Assembly (NCBI GenBank): GCA_029237825.1
Contig: JAQZBQ010000002.1
Span: forward strand, 248,001-312,000
Source of the DNA: Bacteroidota bacterium
Lineage (GTDB): Bacteria > Bacteroidota > Bacteroidia > B-17B0 > Aurantibacillaceae
DNA: 64,000 nt
Direction of reading: 5' to 3'
Part shown: in pieces, positions 18,774-30,900 of the stretch
Position numbering within the stretch: the stretch's first letter is position 1
Layout: the number at the start of each line of letters is the position of its first letter
Program-made: the position numbers and the translations under genes
The notes under the pieces: model-generated
What the model saw: the letters and a program-made list of their open reading frames with translations, nothing else
Told to the model about the DNA's origin: nothing
Databases searched by the model: none

Positions 18774-19883
18774 CTAACCCAACGGTGGAGGCGGAGGGAC
18801 AGCGTTAAAGATCTGAGCTAATTCAGCTTGGGTTTCTGCAGCTAACCATCCGGCCATTCCTTGTTTCCAAACCAAGCTATGCTTATTAAACTGACCAGAA
18901 ACGGCCATTGCCTGCAATTGTTGAATAGTAAACGGGCCCGTTTGGGCACCATTAACGGCAACAAAAAATTGTGTTACCGGAGGCGGCGGCGGAACGTTTG
19001 TTCCAGTGTTTCCATTAAATTGTTGGTTTTGAAAAGCATTTCCCATCTGGCCCATCATGCCCATTCCCATTCCTGCACCAAGCCCCGCTCCCATCATACC
19101 ACCCGCCGGGTTATTTGCTGCGTCCTGCATAGCGTTTGCCGCCTGGAATTGAGTATATGCTCCAAGGTTTCCAATGATTCCCATACTGCTTCGTTTATCT
19201 AAAGCTTCTTCCACCTCAGGCGGTAAAGAAATGTTTTCGATTAAAAATTTCGTAAGGTTTAGTCCAATTTCAGAAAATTCAGGTTTAATTTTGTCGGTGA
19301 TGATTTTAGAAACTTCATCTGTATTAGCTGATAAATCCAGCACAGGGATCCTGCTTTCTGCTAACGCATCCATTCCTCTCGACACAGCAATATTTCGGAG
19401 TTGTTCGTTCACTTCATCAATTTTAAATTCGGAATCGGTTCCTGAAATTTCTTTCAAAAAAAGTGCAGCGTCTGAGATTTTAAACGCATAGGATCCAAAA
19501 GCGCGTAGTCTTATCGGGCCAAACTCCGCATCGCGTAACATGATCGGATTTTTAGTGCCCCATTTTTGATTGGTAAATTGTCTGGTGCTCACAAAAAACA
19601 CATCGGCTTTAAAAGGGCTATTGAACCCGAACTTCCAGCCTTTCAATGTGGAAAGGATCGGCATATTTTGGGTACTGAGGGTATACATACCAGGTTGAAA
19701 AACATCTGCAATTTGGCCTTCATTCATGAAAACAGCTATCTGACTCTCTCGCACCGTTAATTTGGCACCCATCTTTATTTCATTTTGGAAGCGCGGGAAT
19801 TTATATATGATGGTATCATTTGAACTATCCGTCCAATCGATAATATCAATAAATTCACCTTTTATTTTATCCCATAATCCCAT
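18774..19883 (-). CDS. SPFH-domain protein with C-terminal GYF_2 domain
   Basis: A 369-aa protein resembling YdjI-type SPFH proteins. It opens MGLWDKIKGEFIDIIDW, followed by KFPRFQNEIKMGAKLTVRES and the SPFH fold to about residue 225. A Gly/Met/Ala-rich low-complexity stretch (about 255-290) and a Pro-rich stretch lead to a C-terminal GYF_2 domain (about 305-355: FFVAVNGAQTGPFTIQQLQA, then WKQGMAGW). It has no clear transmembrane helix. The role is unclear; such proteins are thought to scaffold membrane-associated complexes, with GYF_2 binding Pro-rich partners. It stands alone, between an acyltransferase and a divergent flavoprotein gene. Confidence 0.85.
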   Translation of the reverse strand: MGLWDKIKGEFIDIIDWTDSSNDTIIYKFPRFQNEIKMGAKLTVRESQIAVFMNEGQIADVFQPGMYTLSTQNMPILSTLKGWKFGFNSPFKADVFFVSTRQFTNQKWGTKNPIMLRDAEFGPIRLRAFGSYAFKISDAALFLKEISGTDSEFKIDEVNEQLRNIAVSRGMDALAESRIPVLDLSANTDEVSKIITDKIKPEFSEIGLNLTKFLIENISLPPEVEEALDKRSSMGIIGNLGAYTQFQAANAMQDAANNPAGGMMGAGLGAGMGMGMMGQMGNAFQNQQFNGNTGTNVPPPPPVTQFFVAVNGAQTGPFTIQQLQAMAVSGQFNKHSLVWKQGMAGWLAAETQAELAQIFNAVPPPPPLG

Positions 19884-20033
19884 TGTAAATATTTTTTTTG
19901 TTTACACTAAAGTATGAATTTTTTTTTCAAATCATGAACTTATTCATACATAGGGGTATGTGAAGAATTTAAATTATGAATTCCTAAAATCGTTCTGTTG
20001 TTAATTGCGGAGGTTAAATGATGAAATTCTTAG

Positions 20034-20041
20034 TAAGTTTG
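20034..20041 (+). promoter_or_regulatory. Candidate -7 element immediately before the BaiN-like gene
   Basis: TAAGTTTG matches TAnnTTTG and ends 5 bases before the chosen ATG (20047), which would imply a leaderless or nearly leaderless mRNA. No well-spaced TTG -33 element was found, so a chance match is possible. Confidence 0.25.
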
Positions 20042-20046
20042 CCATC

Positions 20047-21259
<1,213 letters not shown>

Positions 21260-21267
<8 letters not shown>

Positions 21268-22531
21268 AACGAATGGCTTTCATTGGAGTTATTTTATTCA
21301 AAATCAACGTGGGTAAAAACATCATTAGCAGACAAGTTATGATTGTACCCACGTTAACCAATAAAATGTGCATTAATGAAAAATTAATTGGAACCGCATC
21401 AAGGTAATAAGTTGCAGGATTTAGCGTTGCTATTTTAAATTGTGATTGGAGGAGGCAAAAAACAATGGCAATTACATTTCCATAAAACAATCCTTTGATA
21501 AGTAATTTTAAGGACACATGAAAAAATATTTTTCTGACGCTGCCGTTAGTCGATCCAAGGGATTTTAAGATTCCAACAAGGTTTGTTCTTTCCAAAATTA
21601 AAATCAATAAAGCTGAAATCATATTAATTGCCGCTACCAAAACCATTAATGTGATAATGATTATAGCATTTACATCAATCATGTCGAGCCAACTGAAAAT
21701 AGCGCTTTGAAGCTGTTTTACCGAGGCCACTGTATATTGGTATCCTACCATATCGTTTATGTTCTCCAAAGACGATTCAAGAAGTTGAAAATCTTTTAAA
21801 TAGATTTCATACCCGGCAACTTCATTTTCCTTCCAATAATTCAGTTTTTGAATTTGTTTAATGTCAACAAACACAAGATTTTTATCGAAATCCGAAAATC
21901 CTGTATTAAAAAATCCTTTTACATAAAAATCTCTAACACGCGGTTCATAATCGATAAAGTTTTGGCCTCGGAACGCCGTATCAGCTAATTTTTTTTTGGT
22001 CATAAAATAGACCAACAGTTTTTGATTTAATGTAAGGTTTAACTTGTTGGCCAGTGTTTGAGAAACAAAAATATCTTTGCTAATGGTATCTCTAACTATG
22101 TGAAGTGCCGTGCCTTCAGAAATATAGGGTTTTAGAAAGCTCCAATCATAATCAGTAGAAACTCCCTTCAATACAATACCCTCATTTTCCGTTTTTGTTT
22201 TTAAAATACCATTTTTAGTAGCAAAGGATTGAATGTGTTGTATGTTGGGCGATGATTTAATTTCATCAATTATTATTGGATCAAATGTTATTGGATTTGG
22301 TTCTAAAGATTGATTTGGGTCATAATCATTTATTTGCAGATGCGAAGTGAACGTGGTAATCTTATTAATAATTTGTTGCTGAAAGCCCGTTACCACTGCA
22401 ATTGTAATTATCATGACAGCAACTCCCAAAGCGATTCCGGTTATGCCAATTTTAACAATGGGGCTTGACATGGTTCTTGCTTGTTGGCCTTTCTGAAGTA
22501 TGCGTGATGCAATATACCTGGGGAAGTTCAT
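21260..22531 (-). CDS. LolC/LolE-type ABC transporter permease (FtsX fold)
   Basis: A 423-aa inner-membrane protein starting NFPRYIASRILQKG. The first helix is in IGITGIALGVAVMIITIAVV, a large periplasmic domain (about 55-270) follows, and three C-terminal helices end in KITPMKAIRFS, the typical tail of MacB/FtsX-like permeases. Relatives work with LolD to release lipoproteins from the inner membrane. In Bacteroidota a single LolCE-like protein is often annotated as a lipoprotein release transporter. The ATPase partner is not adjacent. The gene diverges from namZ with a spacer of about 86 bp. Confidence 0.85.
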
Positions 22532-22617
22532 CCTGCTAAAGATATGGATTTTTATGGTTTTTTATGTGTTAGGCAAAGGTGGGTATTTGTTATATTTACG
22601 TCACGATAAAAATTCTT

Positions 22618-23799
22618 ATGAGATTCCTTTTGTTTTTGATCCTGGTTATTGATGTTTCGTGTTTGTTTGCCCAGGTTGGTATTCAACCCTATCAATCCAT
22701 TTCTTCAGGAGCCCAGCAAATGGATGTGTATTTACCGAAACTTATTAATCGAAAAGTTGCGGTAGTTACCAATGCTTCCGGCTTAGTTGGTAAGAAGCAT
22801 TTAATAGATACTTTGCTAACTCATCACATTAATATTGTAAAAGTATTTGGCCCGGAGCATGGAATAAGAGGGACCGCCGATGCCGGGGAAAAAGTTAAAA
22901 GCGGTAAAGATCCTTTAACTAATATCACCGTTATCTCGCTATACGGATCTCATAAAAAACCCACCAAGGAAGACCTTAAAGGAATTGATGTTGTGGTTTA
23001 TGACATCCAGGATGTAGGTGTTCGGTTTTACACCTATATTTCCACGATGACCTATGTAATGGAAGCATGTGCAGAGAATAATAAGGAATTGATTATTCTT
23101 GACAGGCCAAACCCAAATGGTTTTTATATCGACGGCCCGGTAATGACTAACGGGTATAAATCTTTCCTTGGTCTTCATAACGTTCCTCTGGTATACGGAA
23201 TGACTTGTGGTGAATATGCACAAATGGTTAATGGCGAAGGTTGGCTCAAGAATAAGCTTTCCTGCAGATTAACCATTATACCCTTGCTTCACTATGATCG
23301 ATCAAAATTTGTATCTGGCTTACCTGTAAAACCTTCTCCCAATCTCCCAAATGATACAGCTGTTCTACTTTATCCTGGAATGGGTTTATTTGAAGGAACA
23401 ATAGTCAGTTTGGGCCGTGGAACAGATGTTCCATTTCAGGTCTTAGGTAGCCCGCACCACAAATCTGATTTTAATTTTACGCCACGTTCTACTTTAGTTT
23501 CAAAAAGACCAAAATATCAGGATACCCTTTGCTATGGTGTTGATCTTAGACCCACATTTAGCGATGAGTTAATGCATCGGAGAGTTAATTTAAAACATTT
23601 AATTTATTTTTACGAAAGCTACAGGAATGCAGACGTTAAATTCTTTGACAGGAATTTTAATTTTCATGCAGGCAATGATGTCCTTATGAAACAAATCATA
23701 AATAGGGTGCCGGAAGTTGAAATTAGGAAATCTTGGCAAGAAGAAATTGAAGCATTTAAGTTGATTCGGAAAAAATACCTGATTTATAAAGACTTCTAA
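22618..23799 (+). CDS. namZ: DUF1343 exo-beta-N-acetylmuramidase (NamZ family)
   Basis: A secreted protein of about 393 aa with a signal peptide (FLLFLILVIDVSCLFAQ). Family motifs are VFGPEHGIRGTADAGEKV, VVYDIQDVGVRFYTYIST, ILDRPNPNGFYIDGP, YGMTCGEYAQM, KPSPNLPNDTAVLLYPG and VSLGRGTDVPF. NamZ proteins release terminal N-acetylmuramic acid from peptidoglycan fragments, for cell-wall recycling or scavenging. The ATG at 22618 is chosen over the ORF's upstream ATG at 22579 because it places the signal peptide at the N-terminus. A near-match -7 element (TATATTTA) lies shortly upstream. Confidence 0.92.
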   Translation: MRFLLFLILVIDVSCLFAQVGIQPYQSISSGAQQMDVYLPKLINRKVAVVTNASGLVGKKHLIDTLLTHHINIVKVFGPEHGIRGTADAGEKVKSGKDPLTNITVISLYGSHKKPTKEDLKGIDVVVYDIQDVGVRFYTYISTMTYVMEACAENNKELIILDRPNPNGFYIDGPVMTNGYKSFLGLHNVPLVYGMTCGEYAQMVNGEGWLKNKLSCRLTIIPLLHYDRSKFVSGLPVKPSPNLPNDTAVLLYPGMGLFEGTIVSLGRGTDVPFQVLGSPHHKSDFNFTPRSTLVSKRPKYQDTLCYGVDLRPTFSDELMHRRVNLKHLIYFYESYRNADVKFFDRNFNFHAGNDVLMKQIINRVPEVEIRKSWQEEIEAFKLIRKKYLIYKDF

Positions 23800-23819
23800 A
23801 CACAGTTTTCAGTTACCAC

Positions 23820-24905
23820 TTATTCAGGCTTTGCTTTCTTTTGGTATAAATACGCGTTACCTGTATTATATCGTAATGTAATTTCTGGTCCTCCACTTAA
23901 TTTTGATACTTTCGTTAATCCCGAAACATTCATATCATAGCTGATACCAATCCCATACTGCTGCTTTTTATCGTAGGAAAACGAAAATATTACGGCGTCT
24001 CTGTACCTGTAATAGGCACCAAAACCTACTGATGTACGCTGAATGATGCCTGTATATTTGGAATTTTCTTTGATGTAATATTTAAAGGCAGTACCTGCAA
24101 CGATTTCGTGGCTTGAGTTTTGTAATTGTATTAAAAAACTGGGGGCAACTGCCACATTAGTATGCGGTAAACCTATTACAAAATCTCCATGAAGAACATA
24201 TTTCATCCCGATCTTAGGAGTACTTGAAACAAGATAGGATTGTTTAGGCCGGTTAATATGGAATATTGCTAAACCGATATTTGCTTTTTTTTGCCGGTTC
24301 GCAACAATTAGTTTTTCACTGCCTGTATAACTCCAGTTTATACCAGCACCTAAATCAGGATATATAAATGAAAACGACCTGGAGTTTTCACCATTAATCA
24401 TCGTGGCATCGTAACCGGTACCATTGTATTGGTTAGAAAAAATCAAATTTGAAAAATCAATTTTTCTCTGTACCACGCTCGTTTGAAATCCAATGGATAA
24501 ATTACTCTCTTTATTTAATGGAACAAACGTTGCCAGGTTTGCGTTAAATTGTGTTGTTCTAAGATTACCATCGCCTGCTTTATCCGAGTAGAAAGAAAGC
24601 CCACCGGCGAACCTATTAAAGCTTTTTTTCGTAAACGTCATGGATTTCCCGTCAACTTGCTCCCAACTACTGGTTTTAAATCGGGATTCTACAGAAAATC
24701 CATATGTTTTATAGGGTACAGTAACGGTTCGCCATTGATCCCGATAAATCAGTGAAGCTTTTAATACACTTGAAACCCCGGATAAAGCGGGATTAATTAA
24801 TTGTGGGGCCTCTCCAAACTGGGAAAAATGAAAATCCTGGCCCTTAACTTTATATCTATTCAGAACAACAATAGATAAAATAAATATTAATATTTTTTTT
24901 GACAT
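23820..24905 (-). CDS. PorP/SprF-family type IX secretion outer-membrane protein
   Basis: A 361-aa protein with a signal peptide and the family start QDFHFSQFGEAPQLINPALS, then SLIYRDQWRTV. Repeated beta strands to the C-terminus (DAVIFSFSYDKKQQYGIGISYD near the end) fit a small outer-membrane barrel. PorP/SprF proteins are usually encoded next to a large type B adhesin and are needed for its export or surface anchoring. Here the gene follows the 2637-aa adhesin by 3 bases on the same strand, the sprB-sprF arrangement. Assignment as that adhesin's dedicated partner is inference from this order. Confidence 0.93.
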   Translation of the reverse strand: MSKKILIFILSIVVLNRYKVKGQDFHFSQFGEAPQLINPALSGVSSVLKASLIYRDQWRTVTVPYKTYGFSVESRFKTSSWEQVDGKSMTFTKKSFNRFAGGLSFYSDKAGDGNLRTTQFNANLATFVPLNKESNLSIGFQTSVVQRKIDFSNLIFSNQYNGTGYDATMINGENSRSFSFIYPDLGAGINWSYTGSEKLIVANRQKKANIGLAIFHINRPKQSYLVSSTPKIGMKYVLHGDFVIGLPHTNVAVAPSFLIQLQNSSHEIVAGTAFKYYIKENSKYTGIIQRTSVGFGAYYRYRDAVIFSFSYDKKQQYGIGISYDMNVSGLTKVSKLSGGPEITLRYNTGNAYLYQKKAKPE

Positions 24906-24908
24906 GAA

Positions 24909-27900
24909 TTATTTTATTAAGGTGATGTTTCCTTTTCTCTCTATTTTTTCGCCCTGTATGGTTTCTGCTTTTATATAAAATACAAAAACAGCCGGGTCAA
25001 GAAGTTTACCTAAATACATTCCGTCCCAGCAAAAATCTGCTTCGGTTGATTCAAATACCTTATTACCCCATCTGTTAAATATCGCTACATAAAATTGTGA
25101 TAAACAACCTTTCCATCCTTGTAAACAAAATTCATCATTATTACCGTCACCATTTGGTGAAAAGGCATTTGGTGTGTCGTATTTTCGATTGTTTTCGCAG
25201 TCAATCTCCACATTCACTAACACGCAGGCTACGTTCAAACATATCCCTTCAGATGTGCTCACACAATATTCAGTTGATACTTCCGGACTGGCGATCGGAT
25301 TGGAACAGGTGGTGCAACTTAATCCATCACCCGGGGACCAGGTATAGGATGTATTGCTACCCGAAATATTCAATTGTGCTTGTTGTCCGGGGTTTATCAC
25401 GGTGTTAGAACTAATAGTTAATGAAGGCATTGTTGTGTTTTGTGATACAGCACCGCTGGCTGTGGCAGTACATCCGTTAGCAGCTGTAACAGTTACGTTA
25501 TAGTTTCCGGGTAAATTAACGGAAGGACTTGCACTGTTTGATCCGCTTACAATCCCCGGCCCTGACCAAACATATGTTCCACCTCCGGTGGCGCTAATCG
25601 TTACGGTAGTAATCAAACAGGTTAATGTTTGCGAGCTTGTTATCGTTATGGTTGGTGTAGGTGTGTTTTTAATAACGGACGTTGTTTTTGTCGTAATACA
25701 ACCATTGCTTGATGATACCGAAACCGAATAGATACCAGGCATGTTAACGGTTGGAGACGATGTATTTCCGCCCGTTAGTATTCCTGGGCCAGACCAGTTG
25801 TAAGTACCTCCACCAGTTGCATTTAATGTTGCAGTTGTCGTAAGGCATGTAATAGTTTGTGTTCCAGAAATTGTTACCGTCGGAGCTAAAATATCTTCAG
25901 TAACATTGGCAGATGTTGCATACGAACAACCATTGGAAGGATTTGTTATAGTAAGAGAATAAGTCCCACCTGAGCCAAAAGCATTTGTAGATTGTGCATT
26001 GGAATTTCCAAGAGTTCCTCCAGGTGGTGCGGTCCAGGTGTAGTTCATTCCTGTAGTAGAAGAATTCAATACTACTGTAGGTGTTGTACATGTGATTGTG
26101 CCGTTTACGCTTACAGTTGTTACAGGAATTATTGTATTTTGTGTGACAGACGTAGTTGTTGAATATGAACAGCCGTTGGATGGATTCATAACAGTTAGTG
26201 TATAAACCCCTGCACTTCCTGACGCAGATGTTGACTGAGTGAATGAACTTCCAATATTTCCTCCTGGTGGAGCGGTCCATGTATAATTCATCCCCGTTAA
26301 TGTCGAATTTAAACTTACGGTAGTAACAGAGCAGGTAAGAGTTCCGCTAGTGCTTGTAGAAGTTAAAGGCGTGATGGTATTTTGAGTAACCGAAGTGCTT
26401 GTTGTGTAAGTACAACCATTAGAGGGATCGAGTACCGTCAAAGAATAAGTTCCTGGATTTCCGGATGCTGAAGTAGATTGACTATTCGCAGACCCTAATA
26501 TGCCGCCTGAAGGTGCGGTCCAGGTATAATTCATCCCTGCCAATGTTGAATTTAAAGCAACAGTTGCAGCCGAGCAGGTTAATGTACCTGTTGTGCTGGC
26601 AGTAGTGAGTGGCGCTGTTGTATTTTGGGCAACGGTTTGTGTGCCAACGGTTGAGCACCCCCCCGAATTGGTAACAGTAAATGCAAATGTTCCTCCCTGG
26701 TTTACAGTAATGGAGGGAGAATTGGTTGATCCTATAATACCAGTCCCAGACCAACTGTAGGTAATGGGTGTTACAGTTGAAGATAAACTAATTGTGACTA
26801 GTGTATTGGTACATGTAATAGAATTTGTAACAGGGTTTACAGTAACAGCTGGTGCTCCAGATACGGGGAATACCTGCATGGTTGAGGAGGCAACACATCC
26901 ATTAATAGGATCTGTTGCAGTTAAGGTATATAATCCTGGAGCACAAGCGGATGTGGAAAAACTTGTGGTTGATCCGCATACGAATGGGCCTGACCAGTTT
27001 GCCGTCGCATTGGTTGGCGATGAAACGCTTCCGTTTAACGAAACAGAGGCTGAATTGCAGGTAAGAGTTTGATTAGAACCCGCATTCACACCGGTTGGAG
27101 TAGTTGTATTTTGGTTAACGCTCGTTGTTGTGGTATATACGCAACCGTTCGCCGGGTTTTGAACTGTTACTGTGTACACGCCAGGGGAACCTGAAACAGA
27201 TGTGGATTGCGTATTTGAATTGGAAATATTTCCTCCTGAAGGAGCCGTCCATGTATAGTTCATTCCAGTCAATGAAGCATTTAGGGTAACTGTGGAAGTA
27301 GCCAAGCAGGTTAATGAGCCTGTAGTACTAATTGAAGTTGTTGGTACTGTGATATTTTGTGCAACGCTAAGGTTATTTGAAGTTGTACAGCTATTGGTAG
27401 TGTTGGTTAATGTAAAATTAAAGGTGCCTCCCTGGTTTACAGTAATCGTTGGCGTACCATTCCCTGAAACTATTCCGCTTCCCGACCATGTATATGTTGC
27501 AGGTGATACTGTAGAAGAAATACTAACCGTTACCAATGTGTTAGTGCATGTAATGGTATTAGTAACCGGGTTAAGAGTTACCGATGGTGCCCCTGCGCTT
27601 GGCGAAACCATTACCGTTGATGAACTAATACATCCGTTAATTGGGTTTGTGGCTGTCAGAGTATATACCCCGGCTCCACAAACAGAGGTGGTAAGCGATG
27701 TTGCTGTTCCGCAAACATTCGGTCCGGTCCAGTTCACCGTGGGATTGGTTGGAGATGTGACGCTCCCGTTTAAAGCTATGGAAGGCGTTGCACAGGTTAA
27801 CGTTTGATTTGTTCCGGCACTAACACCGGTAGGAACAGTTGTGTTTTGTGTCACAGTTGTTGTTGTGTTATAGGAACACCCATTTGCAGGGTTGCTAACT

Positions 27901-30900
27901 GTTAATGAATAGGTACCGGGAGCGCCTGAACCTGTACTCGATTGAGAATTTGCATTGCTCACGCTTCCTCCTGCGGGTGCTGTCCAGGTGTAGTTCATGC
28001 CAACAAGAGATGAATTTAAAGTAACCGAGGTGGTTGCGCAAGTAAGAGTCCCTGTTGTACTGGCAGTTGTCGTTGGCACCACTGTGTTTTGAGATACAGA
28101 AGTTGTAGTAGAATAAATACATCCGTTTGCAGGATCAACAACGTTAATCGTGTACGTTCCTGCTGCTCCGGAGGCAGTTGTTGATTGAGAATTTACAGTA
28201 CCGAGACTTCCGCCGGCCGGAGATGTCCAGGTGTAGTTCATACCTGCAAGGGTTGAATTTAGCGTAACCGAGGCCGTTGCGCAAGTAAGCGTCCCTGTTG
28301 TGCTGGCTGTTGTCGTTGGCACCGTTGTGTTTTGAGATACAGAAGTTGTAGTAGAATAAGTACATCCGTTTGCAGGATCTATAACTGTAATCGTGTATGT
28401 TCCTGCTACTCCAGAGGCAGTTGTTGATTGTGAATTGACTGTTCCGAGACTTGCACCGGAAGGGGCGGTCCAGGTATAATTCATGCCGGCCAATGTTGAG
28501 TTTAATGTGACGGAAGTAGATGAACATGTTAAAGTTCCTGTGGTACTTGCAATTGTTGTTGGAATTACGCTGTTATGGGTAACAGAGGTAGTTGTTGCGA
28601 ATGTACATCCTGTTGATGGATTAACAACTAGTAATGAATAAGTTCCCGAAATTCCAGAAGCAGTTGTTGATTGGGAATTTGAACTTCCAAGGCTTCCTCC
28701 GGTTGGGGCAGTCCACGTATAATTCATTCCTGCAAGCGTTGAATTTAATGCGACAGTAGATGTGGTGCAGGTTAATGTTCCTGTGGTGCTTGCTGTAGTG
28801 GTTGGAACCGTTGTATTTTGAATAACTGCAGTTGTGGTTGAATACGAACAGCCGTTTGCAGGATTGACAACGCTCAATGTATAAATTCCAGCACCAGAAG
28901 CACTGGTGGACTGTGTGTTTACAGAGGATACACCGCCCCCTGATGGCGCCGACCAAGTATAAGTCATACCTGCTAAAGTCGAATTTAGAGCTACTGTTGT
29001 TGTTGAACAGGTCAGTGATCCGGTTGAACTAGCGGTTGTTGTTGGTGTAATTGTGTTTTGTGATACTGCAGTTGTTGTGGAATATGTACATCCATTAGTT
29101 GGATTGACAACTTTCACGGTATATGTGCCCGCAACACCTGAAGCTGAAGTTGATTGCGAATTTGAACTGGCCACGCTTCCACCTGGCGGAGCGGTCCAGG
29201 TATAATTCATACCTCCTAATGTTGAATTTAAAGCTACAGTTAATGTTGTGCAAGTAAGTGTTCCGGTAGTACTTGCAGTGGTAGTAGGGACTGTTGTATT
29301 TTGTGTAACGGCAGTAGTAGTAGAGTAGGTGCAACCATTTGCCGGATTTACGACCTTAATTGTATAGGTTCCTGCAGCTCCAGAAGCAGCCGTTGATTGA
29401 GAATTAATGGAAGCCAGTGATCCTCCTGCCGGTGCAGTCCAGGTATAGTTCATTCCGGCTAAAGTCGAAGTCAATGATACAGAGGTTGCGGAACAGGTTA
29501 AAGTACCGGTTGTGCTGGCTGTTGTGGTTGGTATAGTAGTATTTTGAATGACGGTCAGATTATTTGACGTTGAACAACTATTCGTAGTATTAGTTAACGT
29601 AAAATTAAATGACCCTCCCTGATTAACAGTAATCGTTGGAGTGCCGTTTCCTGACACAATACCAACCCCTGACCAGGTATAGCTTGCGGGAGAAACGGTT
29701 GAAGAAATACTTACCGTTACAAGGGAATTTGTACAGGTAATGCTATTAGTAACAGGGTTTAATGTGACAGAGGGTGCGCCTGCGCTCGGAAATACCTGCA
29801 CTGTGGATGTTGCGGTACAGCCATTTACTGGACTCGTCGCCGTCAACGTATAAATCCCTGCTCCGCATGCTGATGTAGTAAAATTTGTGGCGGTACCACA
29901 CACATTTGGACCTGTCCAGTTCGCTGTAGAATTTGTGGGAGTGGTAACACTGCCGTTTAATGTAACAGAAGTCGAGGCACAGGTTAAAGACTGACTTGAT
30001 CCCGCATTAACTCCTGTAGGCGCAACCGTATTTTGGCCGACGCTGGTAGTGGTAGTATAAACACATCCATTCAAAGGATTTTGGATCACAATTGTATATA
30101 TGCCAATTGCTCCAGATGCAATGGTTGATTGAGTATTTATACTCCCAATACTTCCACCTGGTGGTGCTGTCCAGGTATAATTCATTCCTGCACTTGTTGA
30201 ATTTAAAGTCACAGTATTTGTTGTGCAGGTAAGTGTACCAGTGGTACTTGCTGTGGTAGTTGGTGCCGCCGTATTTTGAGTTACGTTGGTTGTTGTCGTG
30301 AAAGTACAGCCGGCAGAGCTTTTAATAATAACAGTATAGTTTCCGGCTGCCCCGGAAGCAGTGGTGGAGTGTGAATTTGAACTTCCTACAGTTCCACCCG
30401 CCGGCGCAGACCAAGTATAGGTCATGCCTGAAATATTAGAGTTTAAGGCAACAGTTGTTGTGCTGCAGGTAAGAGTGCCGGAAGTAGTTGCCGTAGTTGT
30501 CGGGATAGGATTGATAGAAACGCTAACCGTATTTGAGTTAACGCAACTTAATGAATTAGTTCCTGTAACAGTATACACTGTTGCTACCGTTGGCGTAACG
30601 GCGATAGATGAAGTCGTGGCTCCCGTGCTCCATGTGTAAGTAGATGCACCCCCCGCTGTGATTGTGATAGAGCTCCCCTCACATACGCTTGTATTAGTCA
30701 CCGCAATCGTAGGGGTTGGTTTTATCGTGATAACTGTATTTACTGAAACGGCCATACAAGTGCCAGAAGATGGTGTTACTAAATAAGTGACTGTATACGT
30801 ATTTGCAGTACTCAGACTGGGAGTTATTATACCGGTTGTTGCGCTCATCGATAAACCCGTTGGTGTCGAAGAATAAGACCCGCTAGAAATAGCCCCAACG

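Noticed and set aside
26764-27072. 102-aa plus-strand open frame
   Set aside because: Also an antisense frame of the repeat array, with no start signal.
27292-27807. 171-aa plus-strand open frame inside the giant adhesin
   Set aside because: Antisense shadow of the tandem repeats; composition is that of the repeat and several similar frames occur along the array.
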